Shown here: positions 1-7,095 of the stretch, one piece after another | Position numbering within the stretch: the first letter of the stretch is position 1 | Layout: each line of letters begins with the position of its first letter | Assembly: GCA_949286815.1 (NCBI GenBank) | Contig: CASEEB010000007.1 | Location: 1-11,575 of the forward strand | Reading direction: 5' to 3' | DNA length: 11,575 nucleotides | From: an uncultured Eubacteriales bacterium | Lineage (GTDB): Bacteria; Bacillota; Clostridia; Oscillospirales; CAG-272 | Translations under genes and position numbers: made by a program | The notes under the pieces: model-generated | The model's input: the letters and a program-made list of their open reading frames with translations, nothing else | The model's database searches: none | What the model was told of the DNA's origin: nothing

Positions 1-1
1 A

Positions 2-352
2 TGTTTTTCTGTATTGCTTTTCGGAGTTTCAACCATAATATGCTGGGCGCATTACGGCAAGGAATGTTTGCGTTATTTAAGTAAGTCAAAAACACTGCAG
101 ACGATTTTTGTAATTGTTTTTACATTATTTATATTTATCGGCGCCGTAAGCGCTCCGGAAAGCATTTGGAATGCCGCGGATTTTGCGCTCGGTATTATGA
201 CGGTCATTAATGTTCCCGTGCTTTGTGCCATGTCGGGCGAAGTTGTCGTGCAGACAGAGCGGTTTTTGAAAAGCGCGGCAGTGAACCGAGGAAATCGGAA
301 AAGCCTAAATAAGCTTAATACAAAAACAGATGGTGAAAAAACAGAAAGTTAA
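2..352 (+). CDS. C-terminal part of an alanine/glycine:cation symporter (AgcS family)
   Basis: This reading frame is open from base 2 and enters from outside the window, so only about the last 116 residues are visible. The motif W-A-H-Y-G-K-E-C-L-R-Y-L followed by a hydrophobic helix, then I-G-A-V-S-A-P-E-S-I-W-N-A-A-D and a final hydrophobic stretch (IMTVINVPVLCAMSGEVVV), matches the last two membrane segments of the sodium:alanine/glycine symporter family (AgcS/AlsT). Those proteins import small amino acids with Na+ or H+ across the cytoplasmic membrane. The tail after the last helix is about 35 residues, basic and polar (many K, R and N), which fits a cytosolic C-terminus. The call rests on remembered family similarity and only a fragment is seen, so substrate and cation cannot be stated. 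Confidence 0.72.
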   Translation, partial: CFSVLLFGVSTIICWAHYGKECLRYLSKSKTLQTIFVIVFTLFIFIGAVSAPESIWNAADFALGIMTVINVPVLCAMSGEVVVQTERFLKSAAVNRGNRKSLNKLNTKTDGEKTES

Positions 353-365
353 ACAGAGTGAAATT

Positions 366-387
366 CCTTGTAAAATAAGGGTTTTTT
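366..387 (+). terminator. weak possible terminator after the symporter gene
   Basis: A short CCTT / AAGG stem (366-369 with 377-380) around an A-rich loop is followed by a run of six T (382-387), 14 bases after the symporter stop codon. The T-run is good but the stem is only four pairs, so this may be a weak terminator or chance. Confidence 0.3.
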
Positions 388-435
388 AAAATTTATACGC
401 AATTCTTAATTATTCTTAATTTTATTTAAAGGTGA

Positions 436-464
436 TTGAAAAGAAATTTTTGTTATGATATAAT
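436..464 (+). promoter_or_regulatory. strong sigma-A promoter driving the tandem repeat array
   Basis: The -35 TTGAAA (436-441) is separated by exactly 17 bases from a perfect -10 TATAAT (459-464). The expected start point, about 7 bases downstream (near 471), falls inside the first repeat, which begins at 465. Nothing protein-coding lies downstream until 1111. The promoter therefore appears dedicated to transcribing the repeat array, or a very long leader of the two-component system operon. Confidence 0.75.
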
Positions 465-941
465 GTATACAGCGTGAAGAAAATCTGTAAATGTTGTTTA
501 ACGTGCTGTATACGGCAGTTTTGCGGACGCAAAACTGTCCGGGTAACGTGGAGACCGGGGTATACAGCGTGAAGAAACAGTACAAATATTGTCTAACGTG
601 CTGTATACCGCAGTTTTGCGAGTGCAAAACTGTCCGGGTAAACTCGGAGGCTCAGGGTATACAGCGTGAAGAAAATCTGTAAATGTTGTTTAACGTGCTG
701 TATACGGCAGTTTTGAGGACGCAAAACTGTCCGGGTAAGCTCGGAGACTCAAGGTATACAGCGTGAAGAAACAGTACAAATATTGTCTAACGTGCTGTAT
801 ACCGCAGTTTTGCGGACGCAAAACTGTCCGGGTAACGTGGAGACCGGGGTATACAGCGTGAAGCAATTGCGCAAATATTTTTTAAGGGCTGTATACTGCG
901 GTTTTGTTTCCGGCAAAACTGTTCAGGTCATATTTTTGACT
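465..941 (+). repeat. tandem array of five 93-97 bp units with two inverted repeats each
   Basis: Units start at each GTATACAGCGTGAAG: 465-559 (95 bp), 560-656 (97), 657-753 (97), 754-848 (95) and a diverged 849-941 (93). A degenerate sixth start (GTATAG) lies at 942. Each unit has a first inverted repeat, GTATACAGC / GCTGTATAC, with a loop of about 31 bases; as RNA in units 1-4 the stem extends by G.U, U.G and G-C. A second, tight hairpin follows, CAGTTTTGC / GCAAAACTG, with a 4-base loop (GGAC in units 1 and 4, GAGT in unit 2). Unit 3 has one mismatch next to the loop. Unit 5 keeps the stem through a G.U pair but has a different loop. Loops and tails vary between units while the stems stay nearly constant. 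The unit lengths are not multiples of three, so the array cannot encode a repeated peptide in frame. I do not recognise it as a named repeat or RNA family. Confidence 0.93.
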
Positions 942-993
942 GTATAGCCGCGGGATGCGGTCGGGATACCGACACGGTATGCCGACCGTTTTT
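471..993 (+). ncRNA. candidate structured non-coding transcript spanning the repeat array
   Basis: A consensus promoter at 436-464 and an intrinsic terminator at 958-993 bracket the array, predicting an RNA of about 520 bases. It would contain roughly ten hairpins: one GUAUACAGC-type and one CAGUUUUGC-type stem per unit. No convincing coding frame with a ribosome binding site lies inside; the open frame 491-682 consists of repeat sequence and shares none of its frame between units. G.U pairs kept in the first stem, and a stem retained in the diverged fifth unit, lean towards action as RNA rather than as a DNA-binding palindrome, but that is inference. Alternatives are a long 5' leader of the response-regulator operon with the terminator acting as an attenuator, or a cluster of protein-binding sites that happens to be transcribed. 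The exact ends are estimates. Confidence 0.45.
958..993 (+). terminator. strong intrinsic terminator closing the repeat array
   Basis: The arms CGGTCGG-G-ATACC (958-970) and GGTAT-G-CCGACCG (976-988) pair over 12 base pairs with one internal G/G mismatch and a 5-base loop, followed directly by TTTTT (989-993). It lies 16 bases after the last recognisable repeat unit and 117 bases before the response regulator start. It would end the array transcript, or act as an attenuator if transcription sometimes continues into the operon. Confidence 0.85.
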
Positions 994-1033
994 GTATGAT
1001 TACAGTTTTATTTTGAGGCGGAATATGTCTTCA

Positions 1034-1062
1034 TTGCAAGCGTTCCTGGAGTTTACTTTTAT
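1034..1062 (+). promoter_or_regulatory. weak candidate promoter for the two-component system operon
   Basis: TTGCAA (1034-1039), a 17-base spacer and TTTTAT (1057-1062) form a sub-consensus sigma-A match about 50 bases upstream of the response regulator start. A weak promoter would suit an operon activated by its own regulator, but the match is poor. The operon could instead depend on read-through of the terminator at 958-993. Confidence 0.3.
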
Positions 1063-1110
1063 CGGGCTTTACGCTTGAGGATTGGATCGTTGAATTGGCG
1101 GGTTTTTTGA

Positions 1111-1812
1111 ATGGATGAAAAGGCAAAAATTTTGATAGTTGATGACGAAAGCGACATACGGAAGATTATTCGTCTTTTACTTGAAAAAAAAGGATATGAA
1201 ATTCTTGAGGCAAGCGACGGATTGAGCGCTGTTGAAACTATAAGACAAAATTCGGTTGATCTAATAATAATGGATATAATGATGCCGAATATGTCCGGAA
1301 TCGCGGCTACGTCCGAGATAAGAAAAATTTCCGTGCTTCCGGTCTTGTTTCTTACCGCCAAGTCCTTGGACAGTGACAAAGAAAGCGCTTATCTGTCGGG
1401 AGGAGATGATTATCTGGTAAAACCGTTTTCTTCATCCGAATTGCTTCTGAAAGTGGATTCTCTTCTGCGGCGTTATATGATTTATAAGGGTAAGCGGGAT
1501 TCGGACGAAGATGTAAGTCTGCCGTGCGGAGTCACTCTTAATCTGAAAAAAAGAGAAGTTTATAAAAACGGTGTTTTGATAGACCTGCGCGACAGGGAGA
1601 CAGATATCCTGTTTTATCTATATGAGCACAGGGGAGAGGTGGTTGAAACAAAAACCCTGTATGAATCGGTGTGGGGAGAAGCTCCTTTAGCGTCGGGACC
1701 GAATAATGTTATGGTGAATATGCTGAATCTCAGAAAAAAACTTGAGGACGACCCGTCCTCACCGAGAGTTATAAAGACTGTATGGGGAAGGGGATATCTG
1801 ATTGACAAATAA
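1111..1812 (+). CDS. OmpR/PhoB-family response regulator (VanR-like)
   Basis: This 233-residue protein has the usual two-domain layout. The receiver domain (about 6-118) has the acidic pair D11-D12, the phospho-acceptor D55 in L-I-I-M-D-I-M-M-P, T82 and K104 in Y-L-V-K-P-F. The C-terminal winged-helix DNA-binding domain (about 135-232) has the R-D-R-E-T-D-I-L start and ends in V-W-G-R-G-Y. All catalytic and switch positions are intact, so it should be phosphorylated by the adjacent kinase and bind promoter DNA, probably at direct repeats. The start is fixed by an in-frame TGA immediately before the ATG. The Shine-Dalgarno sequence is poor (GGCGGG, 1097-1102). The stop lies inside the next gene, indicating translational coupling with the kinase. 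Similarity to VanR-type regulators is from memory; nothing here suggests glycopeptide resistance genes. Confidence 0.93.
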   Translation: MDEKAKILIVDDESDIRKIIRLLLEKKGYEILEASDGLSAVETIRQNSVDLIIMDIMMPNMSGIAATSEIRKISVLPVLFLTAKSLDSDKESAYLSGGDDYLVKPFSSSELLLKVDSLLRRYMIYKGKRDSDEDVSLPCGVTLNLKKREVYKNGVLIDLRDRETDILFYLYEHRGEVVETKTLYESVWGEAPLASGPNNVMVNMLNLRKKLEDDPSSPRVIKTVWGRGYLIDK

Positions 1813-3190
1813 AAAATTTGTTTCAATAAAGAGCAAGCTTTTTCTCGTGATGCTTATAGGACTTGTAGTGGCTGGAGCGATATTTACGGTCGCGTGGAAA
1901 GTCGGAGGATTTATTGTCTGGCGGTATTATCTTGACGAAGACAAGGTTGAGCAGAGAAACCGACAAAATATTGAAGACTTTCAACAATATGTGCTTGACG
2001 AAAAGCTTTCCATCAATGATACCGAGCTGATAAAAGAATGGTCGGACGGAAAGTATATAGAGCTTGTCGTGTATAAAAACGGTTCTCTTGTATTTACACC
2101 GGATTGGTTTGAGACCGGTACCGACGGGTCTGAGAACAGTGATATATACAATGATATCATTTCGGGGGAAAGAGGCTTTGAGCAATATCTTACAGAGGAG
2201 GCAAGAACAAGATACGAGAGGATACTCAACGACATCCTTGATGAAAACCAGAATCTGTCGCCTATAGTATTCAGAGACGGCACGCTGCTTGCGGCGGTTA
2301 TAGATTATTCGGAGGACTTTGTTTATAATATTGTTTTTATTATAAGCTTAGGGTTGGCATTTGTGGTATTCGCGGTGATAATGGCTTTTTGTTTTACCAA
2401 TATAACCGCCAGGATAACCAAACTTGCTCATAATGTAAAAAAGGTTGAGCAGGGGCAGATCAACATGCCTGTCAGTATCGAAGGAAATGACGAGATCTCC
2501 ACCCTTGCCTCGGATGTAAACAGTATGAGAAATACGGTGGTCGAAAACATGAGCAAGGAAAGAGAGGCTTGGGAAGCTAACGCGGGACTGATAACCGCGA
2601 TGTCACACGACATACGCACGCCGCTTACCGTACTGCTCGGGTATCTTGACCTTATGCAGATTCAGAATCACGACCCCGTGATGCGGGAATATCTCGAGGC
2701 ATGTCGCGAAAACGCGCTCAGACTTAAAAAACTTTCGGACGATTTGTTTTCCTACTTTCTTGTTTTCGGCAAAAGGAATTTTGATATAAGTCTGAATAAA
2801 TGCAATTCGGACGGGGTGCTCATGCATATGATTGAGGAGCATACCATTTTGCTTGCGGAAAAAGGTTATGTGTTTGATAAAGTATGGGACGCCGAAAACC
2901 GTGAGATAAATGTCGATACGGTTTACCTTGGCAGAGTGATAGACAATGTATTTTCAAACATAGGTAAATATGCCGATGTCAATTCGCCGGTCAGAATCAG
3001 TGTATATGTAAAAAACGGATATATTACTCTTAAGTTTGAAAACGCGGTGTGTGACGGCAAAGGAGCCGAAAGCAACGGTATAGGCATCAAGACATGCAGC
3101 AAGATAATGGAGCAGATGGGAGGAAGCTTTGTGTGTGAAAATGTAAAAGGCAAGTTCATAACAATTGTAAATCTTCCCGTGTCTGAATAA
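1802..3190 (+). CDS. membrane sensor histidine kinase, partner of the upstream regulator
   Basis: This 462-residue kinase starts at a TTG overlapping the regulator stop by 11 bases, with an SD-like GGAAGGGG (1786-1793) 8 bases upstream; the next in-frame ATG would cut into the first membrane helix. Order: helix 1 (about 13-31), an extracellular domain of about 135 residues (40-173) of no recognised type, helix 2 (about 174-198), a HAMP linker (about 199-250), the H-box M-S-H-D-I-R-T-P-L-T with phosphorylated H269, and a C-terminal ATPase domain with N-box N-V-F-S-N-I-G-K-Y (N382, N386) and G2-like N-G-I-G-I-K-T-C (425-432). The usual G1 box (D-x-G-x-G) is degenerate, F-E-N-A-V-C-D-G-K-G (412-421); I recall similar forms in other clostridial kinases, so activity is still likely. 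The signal sensed is unknown. Confidence 0.92.
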   Translation: MTNKKFVSIKSKLFLVMLIGLVVAGAIFTVAWKVGGFIVWRYYLDEDKVEQRNRQNIEDFQQYVLDEKLSINDTELIKEWSDGKYIELVVYKNGSLVFTPDWFETGTDGSENSDIYNDIISGERGFEQYLTEEARTRYERILNDILDENQNLSPIVFRDGTLLAAVIDYSEDFVYNIVFIISLGLAFVVFAVIMAFCFTNITARITKLAHNVKKVEQGQINMPVSIEGNDEISTLASDVNSMRNTVVENMSKEREAWEANAGLITAMSHDIRTPLTVLLGYLDLMQIQNHDPVMREYLEACRENALRLKKLSDDLFSYFLVFGKRNFDISLNKCNSDGVLMHMIEEHTILLAEKGYVFDKVWDAENREINVDTVYLGRVIDNVFSNIGKYADVNSPVRISVYVKNGYITLKFENAVCDGKGAESNGIGIKTCSKIMEQMGGSFVCENVKGKFITIVNLPVSE

Positions 3191-3253
3191 ATGGAATAAA
3201 ATGGTTGAAATAATATATCAGGTATCCGAAAGTTCTGTATTCGGCGCCTGAGT

Positions 3254-4588
3254 TTGAATCGGTATTTGATTATGATTGTTTACGAAGCGTTGAAATATAT
3301 CAATTTAACAATAATGGCGCTGTTTTGCCTGTGCTACTTTTATCAGATTGTGTACATAATTGTGGCATGTGTAAAAAAGCCGATTGCTTTTGAAAGTGTA
3401 AAACAGGAGCACAGATTTGCCTTTATGATCGCGGCCCGAAATGAAGAGGAAGTGATAGGTCAGCTGTGTGACAGCATAAAGAAGCAGGACTATCCTGAGG
3501 CTTTGATCGACATTTATGTGGTGGCTGATAATTGCACCGACAGTACAAAACATGTTGCGGGTGAGCATGGCGCAAGAGTTTTTGAGAGGTTTAATGACCG
3601 GAAGAAAGGAAAAGGCTATGCGCTGGAGTATCTCTTTGACTGTGTTCTCGGGGAAAAAGGAAACGAGTATTACGACGCATATTTCATTGTTGACGCGGAT
3701 AATCTGCTCGCTTTCGATTTTGTTACCGAAATGGACAAATGTATGTCGAGCGGGCAGAAGATAATAATGTGCTACCGAAATTCAAAGAATTATGCCGACA
3801 ATTGGATTTCATCCGGATATTCGCTTTGGTTCTTAAGGGCGTCCCGTCATCTCAATAACGCCCGGTTCATTCTGAATACCAGCAGCGAAGTCTCCGGCAC
3901 GGGATTTCTGGTGCACCGTGACATAATAAACCGCCAGGGCGGATGGAAGCATTTTTCGCTGATAGAGGATATTGAGTTTACTGTAGATAACGTGATACAC
4001 GGAGAAAAGGTGGGATATTGTCACTCCGCTGTGGTGTATGACGAGCAGCCTACTACATTCGGGCAATCCTGGTCTCAGAGAAAAAGATGGTGCAGGGGAT
4101 ACCTTCAAGTGCTGCGCCGGTACGGTCTTACTTTGATAAAACGCTTTTTAACCGGAAAAGGATTTTCAAATTTCGATATGCTTATGGCGATTTGCCCGGC
4201 ATTTTTCCTCACTCTCGCGGGATTTTTAATAAATTGCGCGGCGGTGGTTATCGTACCTTTTGTCGATGTCAATTATATACTTCCGGTGCTTTCGGATGTC
4301 GCGGTAGCGATAGTATCCTCATATTTGTTCTTTTTCGCGGTAGGACTTGTAAGCGGTATAACCGAATGGAAAAAAATAAACGCGCCGGCCGCGAAAAAAA
4401 TCATTTCGTTTTTTACATTTCCACTGTTTATGTTTACTTATTTGCCGGTAATGGCAGGCTCGATTTTTTCAAAACCCGAATGGAAGCCTATAAAACATCA
4501 TGCGGTTGATGAAAATAACAGGATAATCAGGCAAAAAAAATCCGGAAGGAAATTCCGGTACAGAAGAAAAATTTTCGGCGATAAATGA
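3254..4588 (+). CDS. membrane-anchored family 2 glycosyltransferase (first of a tandem pair)
   Basis: This 444-residue protein has an N-terminal membrane helix (about 16-40), a cytosolic GT-A catalytic domain (about 55-290) and three hydrophobic segments near 308-335, 345-370 and 382-404. Catalytic motifs are complete: F-M-I-A-A-R-N-E-E near the start, D147-A-D149-N for metal and nucleotide binding, E238-D239 as the acid region, and Q275-R-K-R-W279, the QxxRW motif of processive GT2 enzymes. Such enzymes transfer sugar from a nucleotide donor and often build or export a polysaccharide; donor and product cannot be told. The start is uncertain: TTG 3254 has a weak SD, and ATG 3272 is an alternative. 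A 16-codon frame (3201-3251) ends just before the TTG and could couple translation. The gene lies 63 bases after the kinase with no visible promoter or terminator between, so it is probably in the same operon. Confidence 0.88.
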   Translation: MNRYLIMIVYEALKYINLTIMALFCLCYFYQIVYIIVACVKKPIAFESVKQEHRFAFMIAARNEEEVIGQLCDSIKKQDYPEALIDIYVVADNCTDSTKHVAGEHGARVFERFNDRKKGKGYALEYLFDCVLGEKGNEYYDAYFIVDADNLLAFDFVTEMDKCMSSGQKIIMCYRNSKNYADNWISSGYSLWFLRASRHLNNARFILNTSSEVSGTGFLVHRDIINRQGGWKHFSLIEDIEFTVDNVIHGEKVGYCHSAVVYDEQPTTFGQSWSQRKRWCRGYLQVLRRYGLTLIKRFLTGKGFSNFDMLMAICPAFFLTLAGFLINCAAVVIVPFVDVNYILPVLSDVAVAIVSSYLFFFAVGLVSGITEWKKINAPAAKKIISFFTFPLFMFTYLPVMAGSIFSKPEWKPIKHHAVDENNRIIRQKKSGRKFRYRRKIFGDK

Positions 4589-4674
4589 TATTTTAAATTG
4601 AAAATTTGAAACTGTCCGAATGTTGGTTTACCCGGTTTTGGTCCATTGCACATGGCAAAGAAAGGTGATTTAAA

Positions 4675-6051
4675 ATGGATTACTTCAGTATTACTAATTT
4701 AATTATTTCGGTTTTATACGGAATTATGGGACTGCTTACGATACATTTTGTGTTTTTCGCGGTGGTAGGTCTGTTTAAGAAAAGAAAGTTTCCCAAAGCG
4801 GAAAAAAAGCTTCGCTACGGTGTAATTATTCCCGCGCGTAACGAAGAAGCCGTCGTATGCAATCTGATTGAAAGCGTATATAAAAACAAATATCCTCAGG
4901 ATAAACTGCAGGTTTTTGTGATTGCCCATAACTGTACGGACAGAACTGCTGAGGTCGCGAGAAAAACCGGGGCTACGGTATATGAATACAACAATCCCGA
5001 CGAGTGTACCATGGGATATGCTTTCAGATATCTTTTCAGGCAGATTGAAAAAGATTTCGGTGTCAAGTCGTTTGACGGATTTTTTCTGTTCAACGCGGAT
5101 AATGTGCTTGAGAAAAATTATTTTGAAAAGATGAATGACGCCTTTGTGGCGTGTGACGGCAAAAGCGTCATTACTTCATTCAGAAACTCCAAAAACTTCG
5201 GATCAAATATTATATCTGCCATGTACGGTCTGTATTTTTCTTACGGGTGCCGTTTTGAAAGCCGCGGCAGATCAGCGCTGGGGTGCTCCACGAGGGTGCA
5301 GGGAACAGGATATGTTATAAATTCGGATATTGTAAAAGACGGATGGAAATATGTGACTCTCACCGAAGACTGGGAATTCACGGTTGATCAGATCCTCGGA
5401 GATACTCCTATCGTATATTGCGACGACGCAATGTTTTACGATGAACAGCCTATGTCTTTGAAAATAATGTGGAGGCAGAGGCTCAGATGGTCGAGAGGCC
5501 ACTTGCTTGTATGTACTGTAAGGCTTAAAGATATATTCAAAAAAATCGTCAAGCCCGTAAAACGCGGAGGGTGTAAGCATAAGTTTTCCGCGTTTGACAT
5601 ATTTGTAAACATTATGCCCGTATGTGTTATTACGGTCGCTATTACAGTGCTGAAGCATATTTTTTATCTGCTGTCTCCGCTTTTCGGAAGATCGCTTGGT
5701 GAAGTTTACGGTCATCATTTGGTAAATTTCGGGAAAACCTTTCTGTTTTCTTATATCGTGATGATTTTTGCGTCGGTAATTTTGTTTATTCTCGAAAGAA
5801 AAAGATTTCCCAAAATTAAGATGTCAATAAAGATACTGTCTATTTTCCTGTGGCCGATATTCCTGCTTGTTTCGGTTCCCGCGGAAGTGGTCGCGCTGTT
5901 CTGCAGAAACCTCGGATGGAAACCGATTCCTCATACAGATACTACCTGTATAGAGCATTTAAGCAAGGGTCATCATAAGACGGATAAAGTCGTGGCAGTC
6001 CGCAAGATTAAAATCGCGGAGGAAATCGAAGAAAATAAAAAAGCTGTCTGA
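4675..6051 (+). CDS. membrane-anchored family 2 glycosyltransferase (second of a tandem pair)
   Basis: This 458-residue paralogue of the preceding gene has the same plan: one N-terminal helix (about 12-34), a GT-A domain, then hydrophobic segments near 306-332, 355-374 and 385-408, and a basic C-terminal tail. Shared motifs are V-I-I-P-A-R-N-E-E, A-H-N-C-T-D-R-T, E231-D232, Q268-R-L-R-W272 and W-K-P-I near the end. In place of the D-A-D-N of its neighbour it has N140-A-D142-N, so the first acidic residue of the DxD motif is replaced while the second, usually the main metal ligand, is kept. It has an excellent ribosome binding site (AAAGGTGAT, 4661-4669) before ATG 4675. The 86-base gap from the first gene shows no terminator, so cotranscription is likely. 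The pair could make two successive linkages or work as a complex in envelope glycan synthesis; this is inference. Confidence 0.88.
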   Translation: MDYFSITNLIISVLYGIMGLLTIHFVFFAVVGLFKKRKFPKAEKKLRYGVIIPARNEEAVVCNLIESVYKNKYPQDKLQVFVIAHNCTDRTAEVARKTGATVYEYNNPDECTMGYAFRYLFRQIEKDFGVKSFDGFFLFNADNVLEKNYFEKMNDAFVACDGKSVITSFRNSKNFGSNIISAMYGLYFSYGCRFESRGRSALGCSTRVQGTGYVINSDIVKDGWKYVTLTEDWEFTVDQILGDTPIVYCDDAMFYDEQPMSLKIMWRQRLRWSRGHLLVCTVRLKDIFKKIVKPVKRGGCKHKFSAFDIFVNIMPVCVITVAITVLKHIFYLLSPLFGRSLGEVYGHHLVNFGKTFLFSYIVMIFASVILFILERKRFPKIKMSIKILSIFLWPIFLLVSVPAEVVALFCRNLGWKPIPHTDTTCIEHLSKGHHKTDKVVAVRKIKIAEEIEENKKAV

Positions 6052-6092
6052 TTATAAATTTTCAGTTTAATCAAAATGTCTCACGAATATAT

Positions 6093-6129
6093 TATGGGCT
6101 GCCGAAGATTCGGCAGCCCATAGCTTTTA
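6093..6129 (+). terminator. terminator between convergent transcription units
   Basis: A nearly perfect inverted repeat, TATGGGCTGCCGAA / TTCGGCAGCCCATA (6093-6106 and 6109-6122), is followed by a short T-run (TTTT, 6125-6128). It sits 41 bases after the second glycosyltransferase stop. The convergent transporter gene ends at 6212 on the other strand, so the hairpin may serve both, although its minus-strand side lacks a clear T-run. Confidence 0.75.
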
Positions 6130-6211
6130 TATCGGTTTGATACATGTTTTCAACATCTAACCTCGTTTTAAAAACAGAAAAATAGAATTCATGCAGCAAT
6201 CGCCGTTTATA

Positions 6212-7081
6212 TTACAGCAGCATAGCCAATGTACCGGCAACCAAAAGCAACAGTCCGGCAAGTGATTTCTTTGTGAGCTTTTCCCTGAAGATAATGTATG
6301 AGAATATGATGGTAACTACGATGCTCAGTTTGTCGATAGGCACAACAACGCTTGCGGGACCGTCCTGAAGCGCTTTGTAATAACACAGCCACGACGCCCC
6401 GGTTGCTATTCCGGAAAGACAAATAAACAAAAGTTCTTTTTTGGGAATGTTTTTTATATCTTTGCTCTTCTTTTGAGCGAAAACCAAAATCCAGGAAATT
6501 ACAAGAACCACGCTTGTCCTTATGGCGGTTCCGAGATTTGATTCCACGTTTTCAATTCCGGCTTTGGCGAGGATTGACGTCAGGCTTGCAAAAACCGCCG
6601 ACAATAAAGCGTATAACAGCCATGAGTTGCTTTGCTTTACGGCTGTCCGCTCTCCGTGAGTTTCTTTTTTCTGAATCATAAGAAAGGTTCCGGCTAATAT
6701 CATTATAATGGCGATACCCTTTATCAATGTTATCTCTTCGTGAAAAAAGATAAGAGCAAGAATTATTGTCAGAACCGTACTTGATTTGTCAACCGGTGTT
6801 ACCTTATTTATATCGCCTGTCTGCAGCGCTTTAAAATAACAAAGCCAGGATATACCGGTCGCGATTCCCGATAAAATTAAAAAAACGAGAGATTTAGCGT
6901 CAATCTGTAAGATGGTTTTCTGAGAACCGACGATAAATACCACTGCCCACGCAAATATCAGAACGACAATCGTTCTGATGGCGGTAGCGACATTTGAATC
7001 GGTTTTTTTTATGCCGCATTTCGCAAGGACGGCTGTGATTCCCGCGAAAAAGGCCGATAAGAACGCGAATAATATCCACAT
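6212..7081 (-). CDS. EamA/DMT-family transporter with two EamA domains
   Basis: This 289-residue, almost entirely hydrophobic protein fits ten membrane helices in two EamA halves (about 1-137 and 151-289). The halves are clearly duplicated: S-G-I-A-T-G-I-S-W-L-C-Y-F-K-A-L in the first corresponds to S-G-I-A-T-G-A-S-W-L-C-Y-Y-K-A-L in the second, each followed by V-x-P-[VI]-D-K and T-I-I. This is the hallmark of the small two-domain DMT permeases (COG2510-like as I recall). The family exports or imports metabolites such as amino acids; the substrate is unknown. The ATG has no close SD; the nearest G-rich stretch lies inside the preceding gene, whose stop codon (7096-7098) is 14 bases upstream, suggesting translational coupling. 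Length is normal and the gene is intact. Confidence 0.88.
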   Translation of the reverse strand: MWILFAFLSAFFAGITAVLAKCGIKKTDSNVATAIRTIVVLIFAWAVVFIVGSQKTILQIDAKSLVFLILSGIATGISWLCYFKALQTGDINKVTPVDKSSTVLTIILALIFFHEEITLIKGIAIIMILAGTFLMIQKKETHGERTAVKQSNSWLLYALLSAVFASLTSILAKAGIENVESNLGTAIRTSVVLVISWILVFAQKKSKDIKNIPKKELLFICLSGIATGASWLCYYKALQDGPASVVVPIDKLSIVVTIIFSYIIFREKLTKKSLAGLLLLVAGTLAMLL

Positions 7082-7095
7082 AGCATTTTGCGGCG

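Noticed and set aside
491..682. 63-codon open frame inside the repeat array
   Set aside because: It is made of repeat sequence, has no ribosome binding site, and the unit lengths of 95 and 97 shift the frame from copy to copy. The minus-strand frame at 406-627 is rejected for the same reason.
465..941. CRISPR array
   Set aside because: The period is 93-97 bp, the conserved parts are longer than the variable parts, the variable parts recur between units instead of being unique, and no cas gene is present.
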